This document shows positions 34,243 through 43,308 of a DNA stretch of 64,000 bases, piece by piece (the stretch's first letter is position 1; each line of letters starts with the position of its first letter). This DNA comes from LMUY01 sp965199105. GTDB taxonomy: Bacteria > Pseudomonadota > Alphaproteobacteria > Acetobacterales > Acetobacteraceae. Below the pieces are notes generated by a model that did not search any database, was not told the origin of the DNA, and saw only the letters and a program-made list of their open reading frames with translations. The translations under genes and the position numbers were made by a program. The stretch is from positions 1,488,001-1,552,000 of the forward strand of contig CBDAQO010000002.1 in the NCBI GenBank assembly GCA_965199105.1, written 5' to 3'.

Positions 34243-35112
34243 TCAGAAAATCGACCCGAAGTTCCGTGCGAAGAAGCCGGGTTGCTGGATGCGGCCGCGC
34301 GCGTTGGGGATGTCGCCCTCGTCCACCAGGTTGTTGTAGCTGTCGGCATACCACCGGCTGCCCGGGTAGTTGTGCCCCAGCACCGCCGCCGTCCGCTTGG
34401 CCTGGTCGGTGAGCCCGAGCATGAGGTAAATCTCGGTCAGCCGATACAGCGCTTCCGGCGTGTGGTTGGTGGTCTGGAAATCGTCGATCACACGCTGGTA
34501 GCGGTTGATCGCAGCGGTGTAGAGGTGCTGCTTCTCGTAGTAGCGCCCGATCTCCATCTCCTTGCCGGCAAGATGGTCGCGGCACAGGTCGATCTTGAGC
34601 CGCGAGTCGGCCGCGTAGGCGGAGTCGGGAAAGCGGTTGACCACCTCCTGCAGCGCCGTCATCGCCTCCTGCGTGCCCTTCTGGTCGCGCTGGATGTCGG
34701 CGATCTGCTCATAGTAGCTCAGCGCGCGCAGGTAGTAGGCATAGGCAACGTCCCGGTTGGTCGGGTGGAGCTGGATGAATTGGTCCAGCGTGGCGATGGC
34801 CTCGGTGTAGTGGTTCTGCAAATACTCGGCATAGCCGTGCATGAGCTGGGAGTTCGTGGCCCAGGACGAATACGGGTAATACTGCTCGACGTTGTCGAAC
34901 TGCTGCACGGCGAGCTGGTAGCGGTGGCTGTTCAACGCGTCGACGCCGTTGTTGTAGAGCTGCTCGACCGGCGTGTTCGCCGGATCCTTCTTTGCACGAT
35001 CGGCCTTTTCCGCGTTGATGGACTTCGGGTCACCATTCCAAGGCGCAAGGCTGCAGCCGCCGAGGGTGGCGAGCAGCACGAGGCAGGACAATAATCGGCG
35101 CGAAGTCGTCAT
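34243..35112 (-). CDS. bamD: Outer membrane assembly lipoprotein BamD
   Basis: 289 residues. Signal peptide with lipobox LGGC, Cys20 lipidated, followed by tetratricopeptide repeats (VEQLYNNGVDALNSHRYQLAVQQFD, YAEYLQNHYTEAIATLDQFI, YRLTEIYLMLGLTDQAKRT). BamD is the essential lipoprotein partner of BamA in the periplasmic leaflet of the outer membrane. Start ATG 35112 is fixed by the signal peptide; the longer frame upstream is not protein-like. It lies between lpxC and recN. Confidence 0.95.
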   Translation of the reverse strand: MTTSRRLLSCLVLLATLGGCSLAPWNGDPKSINAEKADRAKKDPANTPVEQLYNNGVDALNSHRYQLAVQQFDNVEQYYPYSSWATNSQLMHGYAEYLQNHYTEAIATLDQFIQLHPTNRDVAYAYYLRALSYYEQIADIQRDQKGTQEAMTALQEVVNRFPDSAYAADSRLKIDLCRDHLAGKEMEIGRYYEKQHLYTAAINRYQRVIDDFQTTNHTPEALYRLTEIYLMLGLTDQAKRTAAVLGHNYPGSRWYADSYNNLVDEGDIPNARGRIQQPGFFARNFGSIF

Positions 35113-35230
35113 GGCAGGCACGTTCCATCGGGCGTTTGGTGTGGGCGTTGCTCTTAGCGCGGACAAGCCCGTCAATCCGGGCAAAGCTCTGCCGCAAACG
35201 GCGCGCCGTTGGAAGGCTTTTCGTACGCGA

Positions 35231-36172
35231 TTACGCCGCCGCCGCTGCCGCAGACAATGGCAGGCCGGCCCAACCCGCAAACACCGGCGCGTCCGACCAC
35301 GACCATGCGTCCCGGTCGGCCATCAGGGCGCGCAGCAGGCGGTTGTTCAGCCGGTGACCGGGGCGATGCGCCACCACGCGGCCGCGCAGCCGACCCGGCG
35401 CCAACGCCAGGTCCCCCACCACGTCCAGCACCTTGTGGCGCACGAACTCGTCGCTCATGCGCAGCCCCGCCGGGTTGAGCACGCGGCCGCCATCCACCAC
35501 CACCGCGTTGTCCAGGCTGCCACCGAGCGCGAGGCCGGCTGCCTGCAACCCGGCGATGTCCTCCGCCATGGCGAAGGTGCGGGCATGGGCCAGTTCGCCG
35601 AAGCTTGCCTGGGTGAGGCTGATTGCGAGGCTTTGCCGGCCGATCACGCTGGCCGCGAAGTCGATCGAAACCGCCAGGTCGAGCCCGGGCGACGGGGCGG
35701 GGCGCAGCTCGACAAAGGCCGGCCCATCACTCACGCGCACCGTCTTGCGGATCTCGATGCAGCGGGCGGCTGCGTCCTGCGCCACCACGCCGGCGCACCC
35801 GATCAGGAACACGAACGGCGCCGCCGACCCGTCCAGCACCGGAACTTCCGGCCCGTCCAGCGTCACCACCGCGTTGTCCACCCCACAGGCGGACAGCGCC
35901 GCCATCACGTGCTCCACCGTGCCGACCCGGGCATCCCCGGCGCCGACCACGGTGCAGAGCCGCGTGTCCACCACCGCGTCATACAACGCGGGGATGGTCG
36001 CGCCGATATCGGTGCGGCGGAAGCTGATGCCGCTGCCAGCCGGCGCGGGCTGGAACTCTAGTGCGATGCGGCGGCCGGTATGCAGGCCGACGCCAACGCA
36101 GCCAATCGCGGCAGCGAGCGTTTGCTGCCGCGCGGGCCAGGCTGGAATCGTCGCAAGCGGCAGTCCATCCAT
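35231..36172 (-). CDS. lpxC: UDP-3-O-acyl-N-acetylglucosamine deacetylase LpxC
   Basis: 313 residues; commits UDP-acyl-GlcNAc to lipid A. Zinc ligands are visible in VEHVMAALSACG and in RHKVLDVVGDLAL (His and Asp), the general base region ending in HRPGHRLNNRLL. Start ATG 36172 is preferred: GAGG lies 8 bases upstream and the family N-terminus follows; an ATG at 36220 is the alternative. A weak TTGACT at 36275-36270 could be part of a promoter in the 161-base gap after ftsZ. Cytoplasmic. Confidence 0.95.
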   Translation of the reverse strand: MDGLPLATIPAWPARQQTLAAAIGCVGVGLHTGRRIALEFQPAPAGSGISFRRTDIGATIPALYDAVVDTRLCTVVGAGDARVGTVEHVMAALSACGVDNAVVTLDGPEVPVLDGSAAPFVFLIGCAGVVAQDAAARCIEIRKTVRVSDGPAFVELRPAPSPGLDLAVSIDFAASVIGRQSLAISLTQASFGELAHARTFAMAEDIAGLQAAGLALGGSLDNAVVVDGGRVLNPAGLRMSDEFVRHKVLDVVGDLALAPGRLRGRVVAHRPGHRLNNRLLRALMADRDAWSWSDAPVFAGWAGLPLSAAAAAA

Positions 36173-36333
36173 TCGCGTCGCCTCGCTCGGCCGTTGCCGG
36201 CCGCCATGGTTGGCGGGCATCGAAAGTCCCGCATGGCAGGCAACCTACGGATGCGGATGGATGGCGCCAAGTCAATCATTGTTGCCGAGTATTTCGTGGT
36301 AAGTCCCTGACTTTGCTGTAGATACGGCGGCGC

Positions 36334-37845
36334 TCACGAGGATTGCCGGCGCAGGAAGGTGGGGATGTCCAGCCCCATTTCCTCGGTCTGCACCGGCCGC
36401 ACCGTGGGCACCGCATCGGCCGGCGTGGCCAGGGACGGCTCGGAGCGCGGCGGCTCGGCCGCATGGCTCGCCGCGACCCGATTACGGATAGCGCCCGTAA
36501 CGATCCCGAACAGGCTGCCGCGACCCGAAGCGGGTGGCGGCGGGGCGGCCGGCGCTTCGTTGAACAAGCCCCGCGCTGCAGCGGCAGCGGCCGCAGCAAC
36601 GGCAGGCCGGGGCGCGGCGGCCGCGGCCGGGCGCAACTCGGCTGCCGGAGGCGCCCGCTCGGCCGTCGCATGGGGCGGCGCAACCGGCGCGCCCGTCAGG
36701 CTCATCGGCGCCGGCGACGGGGCTGCAGCCGGCAGCGGGGCCGTGCCAGGCATCGGCATGGCGGGCGCCACGTGCATCGTCACCGGAACCGGCATCGGCA
36801 TGGGTTGCGCCGAAGTCACCGCGGCACCGCCGCCCACCGCCACCAGCCGCGGCCGCGCCTGGTCCGCCGCCACCTGCGTGTCGATCCCGGTCGCCACCAC
36901 CGACACGCGCACCCGGCCCGACAGCTTCTCGTCCACCGCCGAGCCGAAGATGATGTTGGCGTCGTCGGCCACTTCCTCGCGGATGCGGTTGGCGGCCTGG
37001 TCCACCTCGAACAGCGTCATGTCCTCGCCACCGGTGATGTTGATCAGCAGGCCGCGCGCGCCCGACATCGACGTGTCCTCCAGCAGCGGGTTGCTGATCG
37101 CGGCCTCCGCGGCGCGCACCGCCCGGTTCTCGCCCTCGGCCTCGCCCGTGCCCATCATCGCCTTGCCCATCTCGGCCATCACGGTGCGGATGTCGGCAAA
37201 GTCGAGGTTCACCAGGCCCGGCGCCATCATCAGGTCGGTCACGCCGCGCACGCCCATGTAGAGCACGTTGTCGGCCATCTTGAACGCCTCGGTCCAGCCG
37301 GTGCGCTCGTTGGCCAGCAGGAATAGGTTCTGGTTCGGGATCACGATCAGCGTGTCGACGTAGGATTGCAGCTCGGCGATCCCCGCGTCGGCCGCCTTGG
37401 CCCGGCGCACGCCCTCGAAGGTGAACGGCTTGGTCACCACCCCCACCGTCAGCACGCCGCGTTCGCGCGCCATGCGGGCGATCACGGGGGCGGCGCCGGT
37501 GCCGGTGCCGCCGCCCATGCCGGCGGTGATGAACACCATGTGGGTGCCCTCGAGGTGGCGGGCGAGCTCCTCGCTGGCCTCCTCGGCGGCGGCGCGGCCG
37601 ATCTCGGGCTTGGCACCCGCGCCGAGCCCCTGCGTCAGGTGTGGCCCAAGCTGGATGCGGCGGTCGGCGCGGCTATGGGTGAGCTGTTGCGCGTCGGTGT
37701 TGGCCACCACGAAGTCCACGCCCTGCAAGTTGAGCGCGATCATGTTGTCCACCGCATTGGTGCCGCCGCCGCCGACACCGATGACGGTGATGCGCGGGGT
37801 GAAGTCGGTGTGCAGGGTCTGCGGAATGGTGAGGTTCAGGGTCAT
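36334..37845 (-). CDS. ftsZ: Cell division protein FtsZ
   Basis: 503 residues, longer than E. coli FtsZ because of a linker. The GTPase core (1-320) has GGGTNAVDNMI and the tubulin signature GGGTGTGAAPVIA. A Pro/Ala-rich linker (about 335-475) is followed by the conserved C-terminal peptide LDIPTFLRRQ that binds FtsA/ZipA-like partners. It builds the Z ring. It starts 37 bases after the ftsA stop. Confidence 0.97.
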   Translation of the reverse strand: MTLNLTIPQTLHTDFTPRITVIGVGGGGTNAVDNMIALNLQGVDFVVANTDAQQLTHSRADRRIQLGPHLTQGLGAGAKPEIGRAAAEEASEELARHLEGTHMVFITAGMGGGTGTGAAPVIARMARERGVLTVGVVTKPFTFEGVRRAKAADAGIAELQSYVDTLIVIPNQNLFLLANERTGWTEAFKMADNVLYMGVRGVTDLMMAPGLVNLDFADIRTVMAEMGKAMMGTGEAEGENRAVRAAEAAISNPLLEDTSMSGARGLLINITGGEDMTLFEVDQAANRIREEVADDANIIFGSAVDEKLSGRVRVSVVATGIDTQVAADQARPRLVAVGGGAAVTSAQPMPMPVPVTMHVAPAMPMPGTAPLPAAAPSPAPMSLTGAPVAPPHATAERAPPAAELRPAAAAAPRPAVAAAAAAAARGLFNEAPAAPPPPASGRGSLFGIVTGAIRNRVAASHAAEPPRSEPSLATPADAVPTVRPVQTEEMGLDIPTFLRRQSS

Positions 37846-37882
37846 GGGTCGTCTCCGTCGGCAAAAAGTTGTGCTTGGGGCG

Positions 37883-39190
37883 CTACAGCCGGTCCCGCAG
37901 CCAGGTGGTGATGCGGGCCATCAGCCCGTTCGGTTGTTCGTCATGCAGGTCGAGGTCGGACAGGGTGCGGCCCTCCCCAGCCGCCCACATCAGAAGCCCG
38001 GCAGACACGGCAAAGGCCGGGCCGGTGGCCGCATCCGGCAGGCCGCGCAACACGCGCGGGTCGGGGCGGCCGAGGCGAACTTGGCGGCCGAGGATGCGCC
38101 CGGCCATCTCGCGCGCGCCGACCAACTGGCTGGCGCCGCCGGTGAGCACGACGCGGCTGCCGGCGGCGCGGCCAAGCCCCGCCCCCTCCAGCCGGTCGCG
38201 CACCATCTCGAACGTCTCTTCCAGCCGCGGCTTGATGATCGACACCACCATCGAGCGCGGGTAGCGGGCGTGGGCATGCTCGTCCTCGCCCACCATCGGC
38301 ACCGTCAGCATCTCGCGCTCGTCGTCCGGGCTGCCCTGCGCCGAGCCGTTCAGCGTCTTCAACCGCTCGGCCGCCGGAATGGTGGTGAGCAGCCCGCGCG
38401 CGATGTCGTTGGTGACGTGCTGGCCGCCGACCGGAAGCTGCGCGGTGTGCAGCATCTGGCCTTCCGAGAACACCGCCATGCCGGTGGTGCCGGCGCCCAT
38501 GTCGATCAAGGTTGCGCCTAATTCGCGTTCGTCCTCCACCAGGGTGGACATGCCGGCGGCCATCGGGGCGGACACCAGCTCGGAAATCTCCAGTTCGGCG
38601 CGTGTGGCGGTGGCGCCCAGGTTGCGCAGCGCCATGGAGAGCGCGTCGATCACGTGCAGCCGCGCGGTGAGCGTTTCGCAATGGTGGCCACGCGGGTCGG
38701 CAACCCCCATCGTCTCGTCCACGCTGAAGGTGAGCGGCAGCGCGTGCACCGTCTCGCGCCCCTCGCTGATCGCCCGCGCGCGGCCTTCCTGCACCACGCG
38801 GCGCACGTCGCTGTCGGTCACCGCGCGGCCGCCGACCGGCCACTGCACGTTGAACAGCCGGCTCTCCGGCTGGCCGCAGGTGAGGTTCACGATGACGCTG
38901 CGCAGGCGATGGTCGCTCATGTCCTCGGCCTGCGCCACGGCGCCGCGGATGGCGCGCTCGGCTTCCTCGAGGTCGGTGATGCCGCCGCCGCGCACGCCGC
39001 GCCCGCGCTGCCAGCCCATGCCGAGCACGCGCAACGAGCCGTCGCTCTCGCAGCGGCCGATCAGGCAGACCACCTTGTTGGAGCCGATATCCAGCACGCC
39101 GAACGGGCCGGCGCGGCTGATGCGCGGGCGGGCCGGCAGGTCGGGCAGCATCGGCGGCGGCAAAGCGGGGCGTCGCGGCATGTCGTTCAT
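37883..39190 (-). CDS. ftsA: Cell division protein FtsA
   Basis: 435 residues, actin-like ATPase that tethers FtsZ to the membrane. Phosphate-1 motif GVLDIGSNKVVCLI near residue 30, phosphate-2 ATLIDMGAGTTGMAVF, and LTGGASQLVGARE. The C-terminal ARITTWLRDRL is an amphipathic membrane-targeting helix. The N-terminus has an extra Pro-rich lead (RRPALPPPMLPDLPARP). ATG 39190 overlaps the ftsQ stop (ATGA). Confidence 0.96.
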   Translation of the reverse strand: MNDMPRRPALPPPMLPDLPARPRISRAGPFGVLDIGSNKVVCLIGRCESDGSLRVLGMGWQRGRGVRGGGITDLEEAERAIRGAVAQAEDMSDHRLRSVIVNLTCGQPESRLFNVQWPVGGRAVTDSDVRRVVQEGRARAISEGRETVHALPLTFSVDETMGVADPRGHHCETLTARLHVIDALSMALRNLGATATRAELEISELVSAPMAAGMSTLVEDERELGATLIDMGAGTTGMAVFSEGQMLHTAQLPVGGQHVTNDIARGLLTTIPAAERLKTLNGSAQGSPDDEREMLTVPMVGEDEHAHARYPRSMVVSIIKPRLEETFEMVRDRLEGAGLGRAAGSRVVLTGGASQLVGAREMAGRILGRQVRLGRPDPRVLRGLPDAATGPAFAVSAGLLMWAAGEGRTLSDLDLHDEQPNGLMARITTWLRDRL

Positions 39191-40029
39191 GCTTTCTTGC
39201 CCGTGGGTTGGGCCGCCGGGTCGGCCGCGGGGCGCACCACCAGGCGGTCGGGCAGCCGCATGTCTACCACCGCGAGCGGGCGGTCGAGCAGGGCGTCGGC
39301 GGCTTGCAGTTCGGCGAGCTTGGCGAGCGCGGCCGGCGCGTTGTCCTCCGGCAGCAGCACGTCCGCACCGCTCTTCAAGCGCAGGTTCCAGCGCCGCTCG
39401 CCCACCCGCACCGCCGCCATCACGTGCGAGCGCACCTGCGGCTGCGTGGCCAGCGCGTCCAGCAGCGCGGTGGCCGCGCGCGGCGCCCCGGCACCCACCA
39501 CCAAGGGCAGGTTGCCGAACGCCGCCACGTCCTCGTTGGCGACCACCTGGCCGTCGCGGTCGATCAGCACGAAGCGGCCCTGGTTCTGCCAGATCGCGAA
39601 CGGGCGCCGCTCGGTCAGGCTCACCACCAGCGTGCCCGGCAGGCGGCGCTCGACGGCGGCGTGTTCCACCCACGACAGCGTCTCGATGCGCTGCTGCGCG
39701 CCCGTGAGCGAGAAACCCAGCATCGAGTCGCCCATGTGCACGCCGAGCGCCGCGTTCAGCAGCAGTTCGGGCGTGTTGCTGCGCCCCTCGATCACGATCT
39801 GCTGCACGCGCAGGTTCGCCGCGTTGGCCAGCGCATTGCCGACTTGCGCCAGCAGGCCGCCCGGTTGGGTGGAGCGCAGCAGCAGCACGCCTGCCATCAC
39901 CACCACGAACCCGGTGCCGCCCCACAGCGCCGGCCTTAGGAAACGCCTTTGCCGCCTCAACAGCAGCTTCAGCGACGAGGGCCGCCGGGCCACGTCGCGC
40001 GGCGGGCGCAAATTGGTCACCCTCGGCAT
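39187..40029 (-). CDS. ftsQ: Cell division protein FtsQ
   Basis: 280 residues. Short cytoplasmic basic N-terminus, one membrane helix (ALWGGTGFVVVMAGVLLL, about 35-52), then a POTRA domain (LRVQQIVIEGRSNTPELLLNAA) and the beta domain. It is the periplasmic scaffold of the divisome with FtsL/FtsB. Start ATG 40029 lies 13 bases inside the 3' end of ddl. Confidence 0.93.
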   Translation of the reverse strand: MPRVTNLRPPRDVARRPSSLKLLLRRQRRFLRPALWGGTGFVVVMAGVLLLRSTQPGGLLAQVGNALANAANLRVQQIVIEGRSNTPELLLNAALGVHMGDSMLGFSLTGAQQRIETLSWVEHAAVERRLPGTLVVSLTERRPFAIWQNQGRFVLIDRDGQVVANEDVAAFGNLPLVVGAGAPRAATALLDALATQPQVRSHVMAAVRVGERRWNLRLKSGADVLLPEDNAPAALAKLAELQAADALLDRPLAVVDMRLPDRLVVRPAADPAAQPTGKKA

Positions 40030-40934
40030 GTCGCCTGCTCCACCATCCAGGTGCACAAGGCGGGGAACGACAGGCCGGCCAGCAGCGCCTGCTCGGGCAG
40101 GATGGAGGTGGGCGTGAGCCCGGGTTGCGTGTTCACCTCGAGCAGCACCAGGCGGCCCGGCTCGCCTGCCGTATCGTCGTAGCGGAAATCGGCGCGCGAG
40201 GCGCCGCGGCAGCCGATCGCCTGGTGCGCCTGCAGCGCGATGTGCTGCGCCTGGGCGAATATCGCCGGGTGGATTGCGGCCGGCAGCACGTGGCGCGCGC
40301 CGTCCTCGGCGTATTTGGCGTGGTAGTCGTAGAACCCGTCGGACGCGATCAGCTCCGTCACCGCCAGCGCGCGGTCCGCCAGCACGCCCACCGAAAGCTC
40401 GCGCCCGGGAATGTATTCCTCGACCAAAGCCTGCGTGCCGAAGCGCCAGGTGGCGGCGATCTCGGCACGGCGGTTGCCGCCCTGGCGCAGGATTTCCACA
40501 CCGACCGAGGAGCCCTCGTCCACCGGCTTGATCACGTAGGGCAGCGGCATCGGGTCGGCGTCCAACAGCTCGGCGGCCGGCATCGTGCGGCCCTGTGCCA
40601 CCGGCAGCCCAAGCGCGGCGAACAACGTCTTGGCCGCCTGCTTGTGCATGGCCAGGGCGGAGGCGCGCACGCCGGAATGGGTGTAGGCCACGCCTAACCA
40701 GTCCAGCACGCCCTGGATGGTGCCGTTCTCGCCGAAGCCGCCATGCAGGGCATTGAACGCCACGTCCGGCGGCGGCGTGAGGTCGGCCACCAGGGCGGCC
40801 AGGTCGGCGCCGACATCGATCATGCGCACGCTGAACCCGGCCTCGCGCAGCGCGGCACCCACCTGCTGGCCGGTCGCCAGGCTTACCTCGCGCTCGGCCG
40901 AAACACCGCCGTGCAGCACTGCGACCACCGTCAT
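40017..40934 (-). CDS. ddl: D-alanine-D-alanine ligase
   Basis: 305 residues, ATP-grasp ligase making D-Ala-D-Ala for the peptidoglycan stem. VLHGGVSAEREVSL, ALHGGFGENGTIQG and EVNTQPGLTPTSILPEQ are diagnostic. The ATG overlaps the murB stop (ATGA). Cytoplasmic, dcw cluster member. Confidence 0.97.
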   Translation of the reverse strand: MTVVAVLHGGVSAEREVSLATGQQVGAALREAGFSVRMIDVGADLAALVADLTPPPDVAFNALHGGFGENGTIQGVLDWLGVAYTHSGVRASALAMHKQAAKTLFAALGLPVAQGRTMPAAELLDADPMPLPYVIKPVDEGSSVGVEILRQGGNRRAEIAATWRFGTQALVEEYIPGRELSVGVLADRALAVTELIASDGFYDYHAKYAEDGARHVLPAAIHPAIFAQAQHIALQAHQAIGCRGASRADFRYDDTAGEPGRLVLLEVNTQPGLTPTSILPEQALLAGLSFPALCTWMVEQATCRG

Positions 40935-41884
40935 GGCGCACCCGCCGCACAAGCCGGCAAGCCGATGCGCTTGATCTCCCATTCGAGCGCGATGCCGCTC
41001 GCCGCCTGGACCCGGCGGCGCACCTCCTCGCCCAGCGCCTCGAGGTCGGCAGCACTGGCATCCCCGGTGTTGAGCAGGAAGTTGCAATGCTTCTCGCTCA
41101 CCTGCGCGCCACCCCGGCGCAGCCCGCGGCAGCCGGCCGCGTCGATCAGTTCCCACGCCTTCATGCCGCCCTCCGGGTTGCGGAAGGTGCTGCCGCCGGT
41201 GCGGGCGCGGACCGGCTGCGTCGCCTCGCGGCTGCGGCGGATGTCGGCCATGCGCGCCGCAATCGCCGCCGCGTCGCCGGGCCGGGCATGAAAGCGGGCG
41301 CGCACCACCACGGAGCCCGGCGGCAGCGTGGCGTGGCGATACGCCAGGTGTAGCGCCGCCGCGTCCAGCCGCAGCAGGCCCGCTTGCGTCACGATCTCGG
41401 CCCAGGCCAGGCAGCCCGCCACGTCCCCGCCATAGGCGCCCGCGTTCATCGCCACCGCGCCGCCGACCGAGCCGGGAATGCCGGAGAGGAACTCGAGCCC
41501 GGTCAACCCGGCGGCGGCAGCGTGTTCGGCCACCGTCGCGTCGAGCGCCGCGGCACCCGCGACCACGCCATCCGGCTCCACCTTGATGTCGCCGAAGCCG
41601 CGCGCCAGCCGCACCACGACGCCCGCGATGCCGCCATCGCGAACGATCAGGTTGGACGCCGCGCCGATCACCGTCAGCGGCAGTTCCGGCGGCACGTGGC
41701 GCAGCAGCGTTGCGAGGTCCTTCACGCTGGACGGACGCACCAGCAGCTCCGCCGGGCCACCCACGCGGAACCAGGTGAACGCGGCGAGCGGCGCCTGTGC
41801 CTGCACCCGGCCGGCGAGCGGCGGCAGCGCAAAGCCGCGCGCCCCGGGGTTGGCGGACAGGCCCATGGGCGTCATCCCCATCAT
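40931..41884 (-). CDS. murB: UDP-N-acetylenolpyruvoylglucosamine reductase MurB
   Basis: 317 residues, FAD enzyme that makes UDP-MurNAc. FAD motifs IGAASNLIVRDGGI and SGIPGSVGGAVAMNAGAYGGD; proton donor region GGAQVSEKHCNFLLN. It lacks the YxxF insertion, so it is the type II form. ATG 41884 overlaps the murC stop (ATGATG); the following two ATGs at 41881 and 41875 are alternatives. Confidence 0.96.
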   Translation of the reverse strand: MMGMTPMGLSANPGARGFALPPLAGRVQAQAPLAAFTWFRVGGPAELLVRPSSVKDLATLLRHVPPELPLTVIGAASNLIVRDGGIAGVVVRLARGFGDIKVEPDGVVAGAAALDATVAEHAAAAGLTGLEFLSGIPGSVGGAVAMNAGAYGGDVAGCLAWAEIVTQAGLLRLDAAALHLAYRHATLPPGSVVVRARFHARPGDAAAIAARMADIRRSREATQPVRARTGGSTFRNPEGGMKAWELIDAAGCRGLRRGGAQVSEKHCNFLLNTGDASAADLEALGEEVRRRVQAASGIALEWEIKRIGLPACAAGAP

Positions 41885-43308
41885 GCCGACCGCCGCCCGG
41901 TGCTTTGCAGCACGGCCAGTTGGCCCGGCAGCGCCGCCGCCCACGCGGTGATGTTGCCGGCGCCGAGGCACACCACCATGTCGCCGGGCTTGGCGATGGC
42001 GTGGATCATCTCGGCCAGGTGTTCCGGCCCCGGCAGCGGCACCACGCTGCGGTGGCCGTTGGCGCGCAGCCCGTCCACCAGCGCATCGCGCGTGATCCCG
42101 GCGATCGGCGCCTCGCCGGCGGCATACACGTCGGCCACGATCACGGTGCCGGCGTCGTTCATGCAGGTGCAGAATTGGGGAAATAGCGACTGCAGCCGCG
42201 AGTAGCGATGCGGCTGCACCACCGCCACCACGTCCCGCGCGCCAGCCTGCCGCGCCGCCTTCAGCACGGCCATGATCTCCACCGGATGATGGCCGTAATC
42301 GTCGATCACGGTAATGCCGCCTGACTCGCCCGTCTTGGTAAACCGCCGCTTGACGCCGCGGAAGCTCGCCAGCGCGCTCTTCAGCGTGGCTTCGTCGATC
42401 TCCATCTCGACCCCGATGGCAACCGCGGCCAGCGCGTTGGACACGTTGTGCTGCCCCAGCATGGGCAGGCGGAACGGGCCCATGCGGCGCGAGCGGTTGC
42501 GCAGCCGGTCGGTGACCATCACCTCGAAGGTTGCGCCTAAGCGGTCCGAGATCAGCCGTTCGGCGCGGATGTCGGCCTGCGGGCTGAACCCGTAGGTGAT
42601 GATGCGCCGGTCGGACACGCGCGGGATCATCTGCTGCACCGCCGGGTGGTCGATGCAGAGCACGGCGAACCCGTAGAACGGGATGTTGCCGACGAACTGG
42701 TCGTAGCCCGCCGTCATCGCCTCGGCGCTGCCCCAATGGTCAAGATGTTCGGCGTCCATGTTGGTGACGACGGCGATCACCGCGGGCAGGCGCAAGAAGG
42801 ATCCGTCGCTCTCGTCCGCCTCCACCACCATCCAGTCGCCCTCGCCCAGGCGCGTGTTGGTGCCGTAGGCGTTGATGATGCCGCCGTTGATCACCGTCGG
42901 GTCCAGGTGCGCCGCTTCCAGTACCGAGGCGACCATGGAGGTGGTAGTGGTCTTGCCGTGGGTGCCGCCGACCGCGATCGACCAGCGCAGCCGCATCAGT
43001 TCGGCCAGCATCTCGGCCCGGCGCACCACGGGGATCAGCCGCGCCCGCGCCGCCACCACTTCGGGGTTGTCGCGCCGCACTGCGCTCGAGGTGACGACCA
43101 CCTGCGCGTCGCCCAAATTGGCCGCGTCATGCCCGACCGCGACGGCAATGCCGTTGTCGCGCAGGCGGCGCACGTTGGCGCTGTCGGCAATGTCGCTGCC
43201 CTGCACCGCGTAGCCGAGGTTATGCAGCACCTCGGCGATGCCCGACATGCCGATGCCGCCAATTCCCACGAAGTGGATGCGGCCAATGCTGAGCGGAAGC
43301 GCCCTCAT
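41881..43308 (-). CDS. murC: UDP-N-acetylmuramate-L-alanine ligase MurC
   Basis: 475 residues. N-terminal IHFVGIGGIGMSGIAEVLHN, ATP-binding GGTHGKTTTTSMVA, MDAEHLDHWGS and DDYGHHPVEI identify MurC, which adds L-Ala to UDP-MurNAc in the cytoplasm. ATG 43308 overlaps the murG stop (ATGA). Confidence 0.97.
   Translation of the reverse strand: MRALPLSIGRIHFVGIGGIGMSGIAEVLHNLGYAVQGSDIADSANVRRLRDNGIAVAVGHDAANLGDAQVVVTSSAVRRDNPEVVAARARLIPVVRRAEMLAELMRLRWSIAVGGTHGKTTTTSMVASVLEAAHLDPTVINGGIINAYGTNTRLGEGDWMVVEADESDGSFLRLPAVIAVVTNMDAEHLDHWGSAEAMTAGYDQFVGNIPFYGFAVLCIDHPAVQQMIPRVSDRRIITYGFSPQADIRAERLISDRLGATFEVMVTDRLRNRSRRMGPFRLPMLGQHNVSNALAAVAIGVEMEIDEATLKSALASFRGVKRRFTKTGESGGITVIDDYGHHPVEIMAVLKAARQAGARDVVAVVQPHRYSRLQSLFPQFCTCMNDAGTVIVADVYAAGEAPIAGITRDALVDGLRANGHRSVVPLPGPEHLAEMIHAIAKPGDMVVCLGAGNITAWAAALPGQLAVLQSTGRRSA

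Noticed and set aside
36247..36275. TTGACT-based sigma-70 promoter for lpxC
   Set aside because: The matching -10 (ATCCGT) is too weak to list as a feature; noted only in the lpxC entry.
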